This document shows positions 8,020-16,087 of a stretch of DNA of 58,789 nt, piece after piece. The first letter of the stretch is position 1. Each line of letters opens with the position of its first letter. The DNA is from Deltaproteobacteria bacterium (GTDB lineage Bacteria; Desulfobacterota; Binatia; UBA9968): assembly GCA_009692615.1 (NCBI GenBank), contig SHYW01000016.1, positions 1 to 58,789 of the forward strand, read 5' to 3'. Under the pieces are notes generated by a model. That model searched no databases, was not told the DNA's origin, and was given only the letters and a program-made list of their open reading frames with translations. The position numbers were made by a program, and so were the translations under genes.

Positions 8020-10065
8020 TCACAAGCCAGCGGAAAATTGCCGGTGGTTTTCGATCATTGCGGCAAACTGCGGTTTGTCGTTTTCATGGACCGTCGCGGG
8101 AAACTTGGCCTCGCTGCGGCGCCAGCGCGCCAGCCATTTGTGATCGAGCAGTTGCGGCGCCAGGGGATGGCGCGTCACGCTTTTGGCTTGGGTGAAGGCC
8201 AGCGTGGTTTCGATTTTCGGTCCGCTGCCAATCCCTTGGGCGACAAAAAAGCCGGCGCTCAAGAGCGCCACGCGCACGGCGGTGGACGCCGAATAGGTGT
8301 AGAGTTCCGCCGGTTTGCCCGCGCAGCGGCGAAAAATCCGCGCGAAGATTTCGCCGGTCCACAGTTCAATATCGATTTTGAACGAGAAGGGGTCGTAAAA
8401 AATTAGCTCGGGAGTTGGCGCCGCATCGAGGTGAACGCGAAAGTCGCCGTTGAGCAGTTGCCAATGGAGCAGTCCCGACGGGTGCTGCCAGTTGCCAGTG
8501 GCGAGAATCTTTGTTGGCGCGCCGTGGCGCAGGTGCGGCAACTCGCCGGGATATTTGGCGGCGAGGATGAGCGGGTCGAGGTCGCGCTCGAAGCTGATCA
8601 CGCGCAGGGGCCGCAGCGCGTTGTTAAACGCGTAGCATTTCTCGAAGCAGTGAATCGCCGTCATGGCATTGGTGGCGGCGCCGAGGCCGACGTCCCAGAT
8701 CACCAACTCGTTGCTGTTACTTTGATTCAATCGTTCGGCGAGGGCCGATTGTTCGATGTAAAGTTTGTTGGCTTCCTCAATGGGCGCGATTACCGAGTGC
8801 ATGATTTCGCCGGAACTGATTTGGCGAATGCTCGAGAAACCTTGAGCAGAACGGAAAATCTCGTAATCGCCCAAACGGGCGGGCTGGCTCGACTTCGCCT
8901 TACGTGGTGCGTGGGACGGATGATCTTCGTCGCTGCGCGCCAATTCGATTCGTTTCTCGCGATAGTAAGCGGCGAATCTGCCGGCTAAAATCTGCTCGCG
9001 CATTTCGAGCATCAGTCGATGATAGAAGGCCAGATTGTGCATGCCCAAGAGATGCCAACCCAACACCTCGCCTGATTTGATCAAATGATGCAGATAGGCG
9101 CGCGAGTATTGCCGGCAACATTGGCAGTCGCAAGCGGTGTCCACTGCGTCGTCATTCAATTTATAGGCGGTGCGGCGCAATTGTAGTTTACCCAGCGAGG
9201 TAAACACCACGCCGCGTTGCGCCAATTGGGTCGGAATGATGCAATCGAACATGTCGACGCCGCGATGGACCGCTTCGAGAATATCGATCGGTGTGCCTAC
9301 TCCCATCAGATAACGCGGCAGATTTATCGGCAACAGCTCGGTGACCAGTTCGGTGAGATCGTAGCGTTCGGCGTGGGTTTCGCCGACTGCGAGACCGCCG
9401 ATGGCCAAGCCGTCGAAGGGCAGTTCGCGCAAGAATACCACGCTCTGCTTACGCAGTTCAGTATGGGCGGCGCCCTGGACGATACCGAACAACGCAGCCG
9501 CGGAATCGCCGTGGGCAGCGATCGCACGTAGCGCCCAGCGGTGGGTGAGTTCCATCGCTTCACGGGCTTCATCGTAAGCGGCGGTGGACGGGATGCACTG
9601 ATCGAGCACCATCCTGATGTCGCTGCCGATGGCCTGCTGCATTTCGATGCTCGATTCCGGTGAAAGCAAAAATGTCTTGCCGTCGACGTAGCTATTGAAG
9701 CGCGCGCCGCTTTCGTTTATCGCCCGCGAATGCGGCAGCGAAAAAATCTGAAACCCGCCGGAGTCGGTGAGCACCGGGCCGTCCCAGTTCATGAAGCGGT
9801 GAATGCCTGAGAATTTTTTGAAAACTTCCGGCCCCGGCCGCAGCAATAGATGATAGGTATTGGCCAACAACAGCCGCGCGCCGGTGGCGCGCAAACTTTC
9901 CGCGCTCTGCGCCTTGACAGTCGCTTGGGTGCCGACCGGCATGAAGATCGGCGTTTCCACTGGGCCGTGAAGAGTTTGAAATGTTGTCGCACGGGCGCGG
10001 GAACCGTTTGCTTCGGCTTCTAACGTAAACTGCAAGCGACTATTAACGCACGCTGAATCTAGCAT
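8020..10065 (-). CDS. tgt: tRNA-guanine transglycosylase fused to an MnmC-like methyltransferase
   Basis: A 681-residue two-part enzyme. Residues 10-375 are a complete bacterial Tgt, which exchanges guanine for preQ1 at position 34 of GUN-anticodon tRNAs. They include the catalytic acid D101 (TDSGGFQIFSL), the nucleophile D274 in GVDMFDCIIPT, and the zinc site C312/C314/C317/H343. After a charged linker (375-400), residues 400-665 form a class I SAM methyltransferase of the Methyltransf_30/DUF752 (MnmC-like) type: SAM loop IWDVGLGAATN at 457-467, acidic ribose loop ISFERDLDP, and FYDPFSFK. The frame is open throughout with no spare start at the junction. Both halves belong to families acting on wobble-position tRNA modification, which would explain the fusion. 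The substrate of the second half is inferred. Confidence 0.9.
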   Translation of the reverse strand: MLDSACVNSRLQFTLEAEANGSRARATTFQTLHGPVETPIFMPVGTQATVKAQSAESLRATGARLLLANTYHLLLRPGPEVFKKFSGIHRFMNWDGPVLTDSGGFQIFSLPHSRAINESGARFNSYVDGKTFLLSPESSIEMQQAIGSDIRMVLDQCIPSTAAYDEAREAMELTHRWALRAIAAHGDSAAALFGIVQGAAHTELRKQSVVFLRELPFDGLAIGGLAVGETHAERYDLTELVTELLPINLPRYLMGVGTPIDILEAVHRGVDMFDCIIPTQLAQRGVVFTSLGKLQLRRTAYKLNDDAVDTACDCQCCRQYSRAYLHHLIKSGEVLGWHLLGMHNLAFYHRLMLEMREQILAGRFAAYYREKRIELARSDEDHPSHAPRKAKSSQPARLGDYEIFRSAQGFSSIRQISSGEIMHSVIAPIEEANKLYIEQSALAERLNQSNSNELVIWDVGLGAATNAMTAIHCFEKCYAFNNALRPLRVISFERDLDPLILAAKYPGELPHLRHGAPTKILATGNWQHPSGLLHWQLLNGDFRVHLDAAPTPELIFYDPFSFKIDIELWTGEIFARIFRRCAGKPAELYTYSASTAVRVALLSAGFFVAQGIGSGPKIETTLAFTQAKSVTRHPLAPQLLDHKWLARWRRSEAKFPATVHENDKPQFAAMIENHRQFSAGL

Positions 10066-10156
10066 TGACCGTCACACTATCATCGCTGGGAGCACTTCGA
10101 AACATTAGCGGATCGCTTGGCAGGCGGGGTTGCTACAACAAAGCGTGGTTGCGATC

Positions 10157-10186
10157 TTGTGTCCACTACGCCGCCTGGGGTATAAA
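10157..10186 (+). promoter_or_regulatory. Candidate sigma-70 promoter of cinA
   Basis: TTGTGT, an 18-base spacer, then TATAAA, ending 29 bases before the cinA start. The -10 is good and the -35 fair. It lies in the 150-base region between divergent tgt and cinA. Confidence 0.4.
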
Positions 10187-10215
10187 TTTTATTCGTTGCA
10201 AGGAGAACTTTTCCC

Positions 10216-11466
10216 ATGGCAAACGCGGAAATCGTCGCGATCGGTTCGGAATTACTGCTCGGACAAATCGTCGATACCAATTCGGCTTGGATGGCGCAGC
10301 GGCTGACCGCGCTGGGTGTGAATCTCTATTTCAAATCGGTGGTCGGCGATAATCCAGCGCGTATGAAAGAAGTGATCGCGCGGGCGATCGAGCGCGCCGA
10401 CATCGTCATCACCAGCGGCGGCATCGGCCCGACCCAAGACGATCTGACCCGCGACATCGTCGCCGAAGTTACCGGCCGTAAGCTGATTCAAGACGCCGGC
10501 ATGTTGGAGCAGGTCGAAAGCCACTTTCGCCGGCGCGGCCGGCCTATGACGCCGAACAATTTGCGACAATCCTATATGCCCGAGGGCGCGATCCCGGTGA
10601 AAAATCCCAACGGCACCGCGCCGTCGTTTGTCGTCGAAGACCCGCGTGGAATTATCTTCTCCTTGCCCGGCGTGCCGGTGGAGATGAAGTGGCTGTTCGA
10701 AAACGAAGTCGAACCCTACCTGATCAAGAAATTCAATCTCGCCGAAGTGATTCACTACCGCGTGCTCAAGATCGTCGGCATCGGTGAGAGCGCGGTGGAC
10801 GACAAGGTCGGCCACTTGATCGCCAACTCGAGCAATCCCACCGTCGGCGTCTTGGCGCTGCCCGGACAGGTCGACGTACGCATTGCCGCTAAGGCGGCCA
10901 ACCGCGATGAGGCGATGAAGATGATCGCGCCGGTGGAAGCGGAGGTGCGCGGCTTGCTCGGCACGGCGATCTTCGCCGCCGACGATGAAACCATGGAGTT
11001 GGTCACGGGCAAACTGCTGCGTGAAAAAAAACAGACGGTGGCGGCGTGCGAAGATTTAACCTGCGGCCAGCTGGCGGAAAGGTTGCAGACCGCGAGCAAC
11101 GAAAATTTCGGCGCCGGTTTTATCTGCAATGGCGAGGCGGCGCTTCGCTCATTGCTAAAAAATTCTCAAGCCGCGAGCCGGATCGATGAAGTTCTCAAGG
11201 ATCCACTGGCGTTGACCGATGCCATGGCCCAGGCGGCGCGCCAGCAGTCGGGCTGCGACTTTGGCCTGGCGCTCCACGCCGTCGCCGATCCCAACAGCAA
11301 GATTCAAAATCTCGCCGGCGGCGAGACTTATGTGTCGCTCACCGACGGCAAAACCTTTTTGCGCCGCGAAAGCACCAGCGCCGGGCGCGGCGCCTATGAC
11401 CGCTCGCGCATGACGCTCAACGCGATTGATTTGCTCAGGACGGCGTTGTTGGAGGGGATGAATTGA
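10216..11466 (+). CDS. cinA: CinA family protein with a degenerate amidase domain
   Basis: A 416-residue CinA-type protein with a strong ribosome site (AAGGAG, 9 bases before ATG). Residues 1-170 are the MoCF-like COG1058 domain (IVAIGSELLLGQIVDTN, TSGGIGPTQDDLT), linked elsewhere to ADP-ribose pyrophosphatase activity. Residues 255-416 correspond to the C-terminal nicotinamide-nucleotide amidase domain. There the family's AESCTGG active-site motif reads ACEDLTCG (277-284), so the catalytic serine is replaced. The GIAGPGG-type motif expected later is also absent (HAVADPNSK in its place). The N-terminal half is probably functional; NMN deamidation is doubtful. The gene stands alone, convergent with pepF. 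Confidence 0.88.
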   Translation: MANAEIVAIGSELLLGQIVDTNSAWMAQRLTALGVNLYFKSVVGDNPARMKEVIARAIERADIVITSGGIGPTQDDLTRDIVAEVTGRKLIQDAGMLEQVESHFRRRGRPMTPNNLRQSYMPEGAIPVKNPNGTAPSFVVEDPRGIIFSLPGVPVEMKWLFENEVEPYLIKKFNLAEVIHYRVLKIVGIGESAVDDKVGHLIANSSNPTVGVLALPGQVDVRIAAKAANRDEAMKMIAPVEAEVRGLLGTAIFAADDETMELVTGKLLREKKQTVAACEDLTCGQLAERLQTASNENFGAGFICNGEAALRSLLKNSQAASRIDEVLKDPLALTDAMAQAARQQSGCDFGLALHAVADPNSKIQNLAGGETYVSLTDGKTFLRRESTSAGRGAYDRSRMTLNAIDLLRTALLEGMN

Positions 11467-11482
11467 AAATAGTTTTTAGTGT

Positions 11483-13285
11483 TTAGTTTTGAGTTTTTAG
11501 TTTCGCAAGTAGCGCCTGCAATTGGCTGAGCGGCGCTTCCAAGCTGCGGATCGCTTCACTCCAGAATTCGGTTTTCTCGATATCTCTGCCGATGGTTTGT
11601 TTGACGACGTTTTCCGCCGTGTCGCTGCCGGCGCGGCGCAGGAACTCTTCGTACTTGGGCAGGAATGAATTGCCTTCGGCTTTGAACATGGCGTAGAGCG
11701 CGCGGCTCAAAAGATAGCCGAAGGTGTAAGGGAAGTTATAAAAAGTGATGCCGGTGATATAAAAATGCAGCTTCGATGCCCAGAAGTAGGGATCCTCGCC
11801 GCCCGGTTCTAGAACGTCGCCGATAATTCTTCGCTGAGTTTCGACCATCAATTCTTTCAAACGGCTGACGCTCAACGGTCCCTTCATTCGTTCTTCATAA
11901 AAAGATTTTTCAAATTCGTAGCGCACTGGGATGTCCAAGAGATAGACCGCGCCGTGGCCGATCTCGATGTCGAGAATCATCGCCTTTTGCCGGTCGCTGA
12001 CTTGCGGGTCGTCGAGGATGCCGTTCATCAAGACGTTCTCGCCGAATGTCGACGCGGTTTCGGCCAAGGTCATTGGATAGCCGCGCGCGTAGGGACGCAT
12101 GTCGCGCATCATGGCGCCGTGATAGGCGTGGCCGGATTCATGGGCGAGGGTGAGCATGTCGCCCAGGGATTCGTTGTAGGTCATGAAAATGCGCGACTCT
12201 TTGCTGAGCATGGAACTGGTGCAGTAACCGCCGGGCCGCTTGCCGGCGCGGGGCTCCCAGTCGACCCAGTTCTTGGCGATCACTTGGCGCTCGAAAAAAC
12301 TTCCCAGCGCGGGATAAGCATGATTGAACGATGTGGCGATCATCGTTCGCGCACTGTTCCAGGAAAGTTTTTCTTGATCGGCTAAATCGAGGGGCGCGCC
12401 GAGGTCGAACCAAGCGGCTTGATCACGTCCCATTAGTTTGGCTTTGAGTTGGAGAGCGCGCCGGGGCATTTCCAAGTTCGCCAAGAGCGCTTCGAGCATG
12501 GCGTCGAGAGTTTTGCCCGTGATCGCGGCTTGAAACAGCGCGATGTCGAGAAAGTGATCGACGCCACGATGGCGGTTCAAGGTCAGCCGCGTGCCGGCGA
12601 TGGCGTTGAGCGCCGCGGCGGCGCTGTCTTCGATGCTCTGCCAAGCGGCGTTGCCACCCTCGAAGGCGGCCTGGCGCACGCGCCGATCGGGATCGTCCAG
12701 CAGAGAGCGGCGCTGGGACGCCGGCAAGCGCATGCGCCGGCCGTCGGGATAGACCATGTCGAACTCAAGTTTCGCCGAAAGCGTATCGTAGAGCCGGCCC
12801 CAGGCTTGGATGCCGTCGACGCTCAAATCGGTGGCGAGAATTTCTTTCTCCGCCGTCATGGCGCGGCGCGCTTCCGTGCGCAGGCGCTTTAAATAATTCT
12901 CCGCCCCGTTAAGTTTAGGCCGGGCGATGAATGCCGCGAACAGTTCGTCGGAAGCCGCCTTGAAGGCGCGCAGCATTTCGATTCTAACTTTGGCAAGCTC
13001 GGCGCGGGTGCGGGTGAGTTCGGCTTCTTCTTTTTGATAGCTTTCGTTGCGCGCGTCGGATGAGGCGAGGCAGCCGATGTAGGAACCGAAGTGGGACATG
13101 CGGCGCGACAGGTCTTCGTTGCGCAGTAAAATGTCTTGCCAGTCGTTCGTCGTTGCGCCATCGAGGGCGGGTAGACTCGCCGCGGTTTTTTGCAGCGCGG
13201 CGATGTCGGTGGCGATGGCTTGCTTGAATTGAAGCATCGCGGCGCCGTTGAATTCAGGAAAATAATTTGTGAGATCCCAGGTCAT
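11483..13285 (-). CDS. pepF: Oligoendopeptidase F (M3B zinc peptidase)
   Basis: A 600-residue cytosolic metallopeptidase that cleaves short peptides. The zinc motif HESGHAYHG (HExxH) lies at about residue 380, with the third glutamate expected in the following helix (MTLAETASTFGENVL). The N-terminal helical region and the C-terminal YNFPYTFGYLLS segment match the M3B family, and the length fits. It starts at ATG 13285. A GGGCGGGTTT hairpin lies between it and the upstream ornithine-cyclodeaminase-like gene. The 16-base gap to cinA holds only an A/T-rich TTTTAGT-type stretch. Confidence 0.93.
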   Translation of the reverse strand: MTWDLTNYFPEFNGAAMLQFKQAIATDIAALQKTAASLPALDGATTNDWQDILLRNEDLSRRMSHFGSYIGCLASSDARNESYQKEEAELTRTRAELAKVRIEMLRAFKAASDELFAAFIARPKLNGAENYLKRLRTEARRAMTAEKEILATDLSVDGIQAWGRLYDTLSAKLEFDMVYPDGRRMRLPASQRRSLLDDPDRRVRQAAFEGGNAAWQSIEDSAAAALNAIAGTRLTLNRHRGVDHFLDIALFQAAITGKTLDAMLEALLANLEMPRRALQLKAKLMGRDQAAWFDLGAPLDLADQEKLSWNSARTMIATSFNHAYPALGSFFERQVIAKNWVDWEPRAGKRPGGYCTSSMLSKESRIFMTYNESLGDMLTLAHESGHAYHGAMMRDMRPYARGYPMTLAETASTFGENVLMNGILDDPQVSDRQKAMILDIEIGHGAVYLLDIPVRYEFEKSFYEERMKGPLSVSRLKELMVETQRRIIGDVLEPGGEDPYFWASKLHFYITGITFYNFPYTFGYLLSRALYAMFKAEGNSFLPKYEEFLRRAGSDTAENVVKQTIGRDIEKTEFWSEAIRSLEAPLSQLQALLAKLKTQN

Positions 13286-13301
13286 GATCTTTCCAAATGA
13301 A

Positions 13302-13322
13302 GGGCGGGTTTGAAACCCGCCC
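13302..13322. repeat. Palindromic intergenic hairpin
   Basis: A perfect 10-base-pair stem, GGGCGGGTTT/AAACCCGCCC with a one-base centre, followed by CCTACG. It sits in the 58-base gap between two minus-strand genes. There is no T-run on either side, so a dispersed palindromic repeat is more likely than a terminator. The 20812-20834 palindrome shares the flanking TGTAGGGGCG style. Confidence 0.55.
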
Positions 13323-13343
13323 CTACGCTATCCGGTTCTCGTG

Positions 13344-14321
13344 CTAAATCTCCACATTCGTGCCGACGTTTTGTGCCAATGCTTTGCGATAGACAAGCTG
13401 CGCGGCGGCGACATCTTGGATCGCGATGCCCACCGACTTGTAAAGTGTGATTTCGTCACCGTTGATTCTCCCGGCTTTGGTGCCGGCGAGGACTTCGCCG
13501 ATCTCGCCGTGGATATTCGCTTCGGTGATGGACTTTTCTTTGAGCGCGAGCAATATGTCGCCGCATTCGGCCATGATCGCTGGGCGCGAATCGACGACGA
13601 CTTTGGCGCGTTTCAATGTCGCGCTATCGATCTCGCGCTGGTCGGGGCGATGGGAACCGACGGCGTTGATATGGACACCGGGTTTTAGCCACTCGGCTAT
13701 GACGATCGGCTCTTTGGCGGTGGTGACGGTTACCAACAGATCGCTGCCACGCACGACTTCTTCGGCATTCCGGCAAATCTGGATCGGAATGCCAATTTGC
13801 TTTTCCATTTCGTTCTTGATCGTCGTCGCGCTTTTGCCGGACGGGCTGTAGAGTTTAATGCGGCTCAATTTGCGTACTCGATTCAGCGCTTGAATATGCG
13901 CCCGCGCTTGAACGCCGGCGCCCAAGATTCCAAGAACCGGCGTATCTGGATTCGCCAACGCTTGGGTCGCCAATGCTGAAGCGCAAGCGGTGCGGATCGC
14001 GGTGATGTAACCGCCGTCCATGACGGCGATCATCTTGCCGGTCGCGCTGCTGAACAGCATGATGGTGGCGAGTATCGCCGGCAGATTTTGTTTAGGATTA
14101 TCTTGAAAGTAAGTCACGACTTTCATGCCGAGGGCTTTATCGTCACACAAATAACCCGGCATGCTGGTGATTCTGCCGTCAATTTGCGGCAGCGGCACGA
14201 CCAGACGCACCGGCATGACCGCTTTGCCCGTCGAATATTGAACATGGGCGCGCTCCAGCGCGGCGATCAATTCATCGATGTCGATTAAACTTTGGACTTG
14301 GGTTTCCGACAGCGCTAGCAT
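13344..14321 (-). CDS. Ornithine cyclodeaminase/mu-crystallin family protein
   Basis: A 325-residue NAD(P)-dependent enzyme of the OCD/mu-crystallin family, which includes ornithine cyclodeaminase, alanine dehydrogenase and ketimine reductases. The Rossmann loop GILGAGVQARAH is at about 130-141, and the preceding GGYITAIRTACASALA segment is a family signature. Substrate-determining residues cannot be judged from sequence alone, so no specific reaction is claimed. It is flanked by hairpin repeats on both sides and is not tightly coupled to a pathway gene. Confidence 0.85.
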   Translation of the reverse strand: MLALSETQVQSLIDIDELIAALERAHVQYSTGKAVMPVRLVVPLPQIDGRITSMPGYLCDDKALGMKVVTYFQDNPKQNLPAILATIMLFSSATGKMIAVMDGGYITAIRTACASALATQALANPDTPVLGILGAGVQARAHIQALNRVRKLSRIKLYSPSGKSATTIKNEMEKQIGIPIQICRNAEEVVRGSDLLVTVTTAKEPIVIAEWLKPGVHINAVGSHRPDQREIDSATLKRAKVVVDSRPAIMAECGDILLALKEKSITEANIHGEIGEVLAGTKAGRINGDEITLYKSVGIAIQDVAAAQLVYRKALAQNVGTNVEI

Positions 14322-14412
14322 TGTCTAATTTGATAGCATAAAGGCGCGGTTCGTTGGTAGGGTCGCGAACATAATCATCGGAAGTGTTGATCGAGGCGTT
14401 AGAGATTTTCTG

Positions 14413-14566
14413 TTTCCCCTCTTTGGAAAAGAGGGGATAGGGGAGATTTTTTTGCACTCATGCGGCTGCGTCGATTCAAAGCGGAGCCCAATTGCGACAA
14501 TGAAACCGCTCCGCCGCACAACCAAATCCCCCGTGGTCCCCCTTTTCCAAAGGGGGAAAATCTCCC
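14413..14566. repeat. Paired inverted hairpin repeat, copy A
   Basis: Two related hairpin units facing opposite ways: CCCCTCTTT..AAAGAGGGG followed by ATAGGGGAGATTT at 14413-14451, and AAATCCCCC..CCCCCTTTTCC-AAAGGGGG at 14523-14566. The second unit resembles the reverse complement of the first. The same pair recurs at 15429-15510 in swapped order. Such CCCCCTTT-type palindromes are widely dispersed in some bacterial genomes. The region between them holds no gene. Confidence 0.75.
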
Positions 14567-14607
14567 ATTGCGATTGTTCATTGAAAAGCTAGGTAGGATG
14601 TTTGAGT

Positions 14608-14811
14608 TTACTTATTTTCTTTGTCGGCTTGTTCGAGGGCGGCTTTTTGTTTGTCTTCGCTTTGGCGTAGCGAATCCTTGGCGGCGTCGAGAGTGTTGAA
14701 GGGTTGGGTGACGACTTCTTTGACCGCCTCGCGACTTTGGCTGACGGTTTCGTTTTTAGAATCGCAGGCCGACGCCATCAATAGTAACACTGCTAATAAG
14801 AAATACTTCAT
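14608..14811 (-). CDS. Small predicted lipoprotein
   Basis: A 67-residue product with a signal sequence and a lipobox-like ASAC (cysteine 16), followed by a short, highly charged, probably helical mature part (about 50 residues, many Lys, Glu and Gln). Its ATG overlaps the tsaC stop (ATGA), so translation is probably coupled and it is the last gene of the purine/tsaC run. I recognise no family. Abundant small helical lipoproteins often tether or space the outer membrane, but that is only a possibility here. Confidence 0.7.
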   Translation of the reverse strand: MKYFLLAVLLLMASACDSKNETVSQSREAVKEVVTQPFNTLDAAKDSLRQSEDKQKAALEQADKENK

Positions 14812-15422
14812 TCGATTTCGATTCCCTGTCCGAGCGCTTTTTGTAATTTTTCTCTGCCGATTTCGCCGGCGCGGATGATTTTGATCTTGTTCTCCGCCAC
14901 CGCGGCGACGGTGGAGCCGGTCTTTGAATTCAACTCGCCGCCGTCGACGAAGAGTTCTATCTTGCCGAAAAAATAATTTCGCGCTTGCTCGAGTGTCTGC
15001 GCGCCGGGTCGGCCTGAGGGATTAGCGCTGGTGGCGGTGAGCGGCCGGCCGAGCATACGGACAATCTCATTGGCAATGGGCTGGCTGGAGATGCGTACGC
15101 CGATGCCGCCCGTCGAATTCACCAGCGGCGGCGCAATGTCTTTTCGCGCCGGCAGTACCAGCGTCAATGGGCCGGGCCAAAAGCCTGCGATCAATTTTTC
15201 CGCCAATGGCGAAACCTCCGCTACCAATTTGTTTAACATGGCGCGATCGGACACCAGCACAGGAAATGGATTGTTAGGATCGCGGCCTTTGAGTTGAAAA
15301 ACTTTTTCGACGGCAGCGAAGTTGAGCGCGTCGGCGCCGAGGCCGTAGAGCGTTTCGGTGGGAAAGACGATTACGTCGCCACGAGCAAGTGCCGCTACGG
15401 CGTCGGCAATGTTATCGGTCAT
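14808..15422 (-). CDS. tsaC: Threonylcarbamoyl-AMP synthase TsaC/Sua5
   Basis: This enzyme makes threonylcarbamoyl-AMP from threonine, bicarbonate and ATP for t6A37 modification of ANN-decoding tRNAs. The 204-residue product has the YrdC-fold signatures VIVFPTETLYGLGADA, KGRDPNNPFPVLV and PLTATSANPSG. I start it at ATG 15422 (MTDNIADAV). The frame stays open upstream to 15545 only by running through a repeat element, which would add a spurious PSPFEKGGPRGIF-type extension. It lies between purE and a small lipoprotein gene. Confidence 0.92.
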   Translation of the reverse strand: MTDNIADAVAALARGDVIVFPTETLYGLGADALNFAAVEKVFQLKGRDPNNPFPVLVSDRAMLNKLVAEVSPLAEKLIAGFWPGPLTLVLPARKDIAPPLVNSTGGIGVRISSQPIANEIVRMLGRPLTATSANPSGRPGAQTLEQARNYFFGKIELFVDGGELNSKTGSTVAAVAENKIKIIRAGEIGREKLQKALGQGIEIE

Positions 15423-15428
15423 GGAGAA

Positions 15429-15510
15429 AATCCCCCTTGGTCCCCCTTTTTCAAAGGGGGAAGGTCGATTAAGTTCCCCTCTTTGAAAAAGAGGGGCTAG
15501 GGGAGATTTA
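15429..15510. repeat. Paired inverted hairpin repeat, copy B
   Basis: The same two hairpin units as at 14413-14566, in reversed order: AATCCCCC..GGTCCCCC-TTTTTC-AAAGGGGG at 15429-15461 and CCCCTCTTTG..AAAGAGGGG plus CTAGGGGAGATTT at 15475-15510. It fills the gap between purE and tsaC, so it would be transcribed in the operon and fold in the mRNA just upstream of the tsaC start. The tsaC ribosome-binding region is formed by the repeat edge. Confidence 0.75.
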
Positions 15511-15525
15511 AAAATTGCTGGACAC

Positions 15526-16041
15526 TCAGCTTTTGTTTCGTTCACTCTGAAGTTTGCGGTCGCGTTCTTCGACGCCGGCGGCCATTTCTTTTTTGAACTG
15601 AACTAATTTTGCCGCAACTGTGGCATCGGTGCGGCCGACGATCTGGGCGGCGAAGATGCCGGCGTTGGCGGCGCCGGCTTTGCCGATCGCCATCGTAGCC
15701 ACGGGAATGCCTGCCGGCATTTGCACCGTCGCGAGCAACGCGTCCAAGCCTTTCAAACTCGAGGAGTCGATGGGAATGCCGATCACCGGCAAGGTCGTGC
15801 TGGCGGCGATGGCGCCGGCCAAGTGGGCCGCGGCGCCGGCGCCGCAGATGATCGCTTGCAAGCCGCGCTGCTCGGCGCTGGCGGCGTATTTAGCGGCGAT
15901 CTCCGGTGTGCGGTGCGCCGACATGATGTGGGTCTCATAAGCGATGCCGAAGGAATCGAGGCGCTTTTCGGCTTCGCGCATGACCTCGAGATCGGAGTCG
16001 CTGCCCATGAGGATGCCGACTTTGGGTTGTGCGGTTGCCAT
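15526..16041 (-). CDS. purE: N5-carboxyaminoimidazole ribonucleotide mutase PurE
   Basis: Class I PurE, which converts N5-CAIR to CAIR in purine synthesis and forms octamers. The 171-residue product has the signatures ILMGSDSDLEVM, the catalytic histidine region ETHIMSAHRTPE, and AIICGAGAAAHLAGAIA, with GIPVATMAIGKAGAANAG near the C-terminus. It follows purD on the same strand with a 46-base gap. Its partner PurK is not in the window. The C-terminal charged tail (about 145-171) is slightly longer than in E. coli. Confidence 0.95.
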   Translation of the reverse strand: MATAQPKVGILMGSDSDLEVMREAEKRLDSFGIAYETHIMSAHRTPEIAAKYAASAEQRGLQAIICGAGAAAHLAGAIAASTTLPVIGIPIDSSSLKGLDALLATVQMPAGIPVATMAIGKAGAANAGIFAAQIVGRTDATVAAKLVQFKKEMAAGVEERDRKLQSERNKS

Positions 16042-16087
16042 GTTTGGTTCCTCCCAAGGTAATTCGTCTGGACTCTTGATGCTAGAC

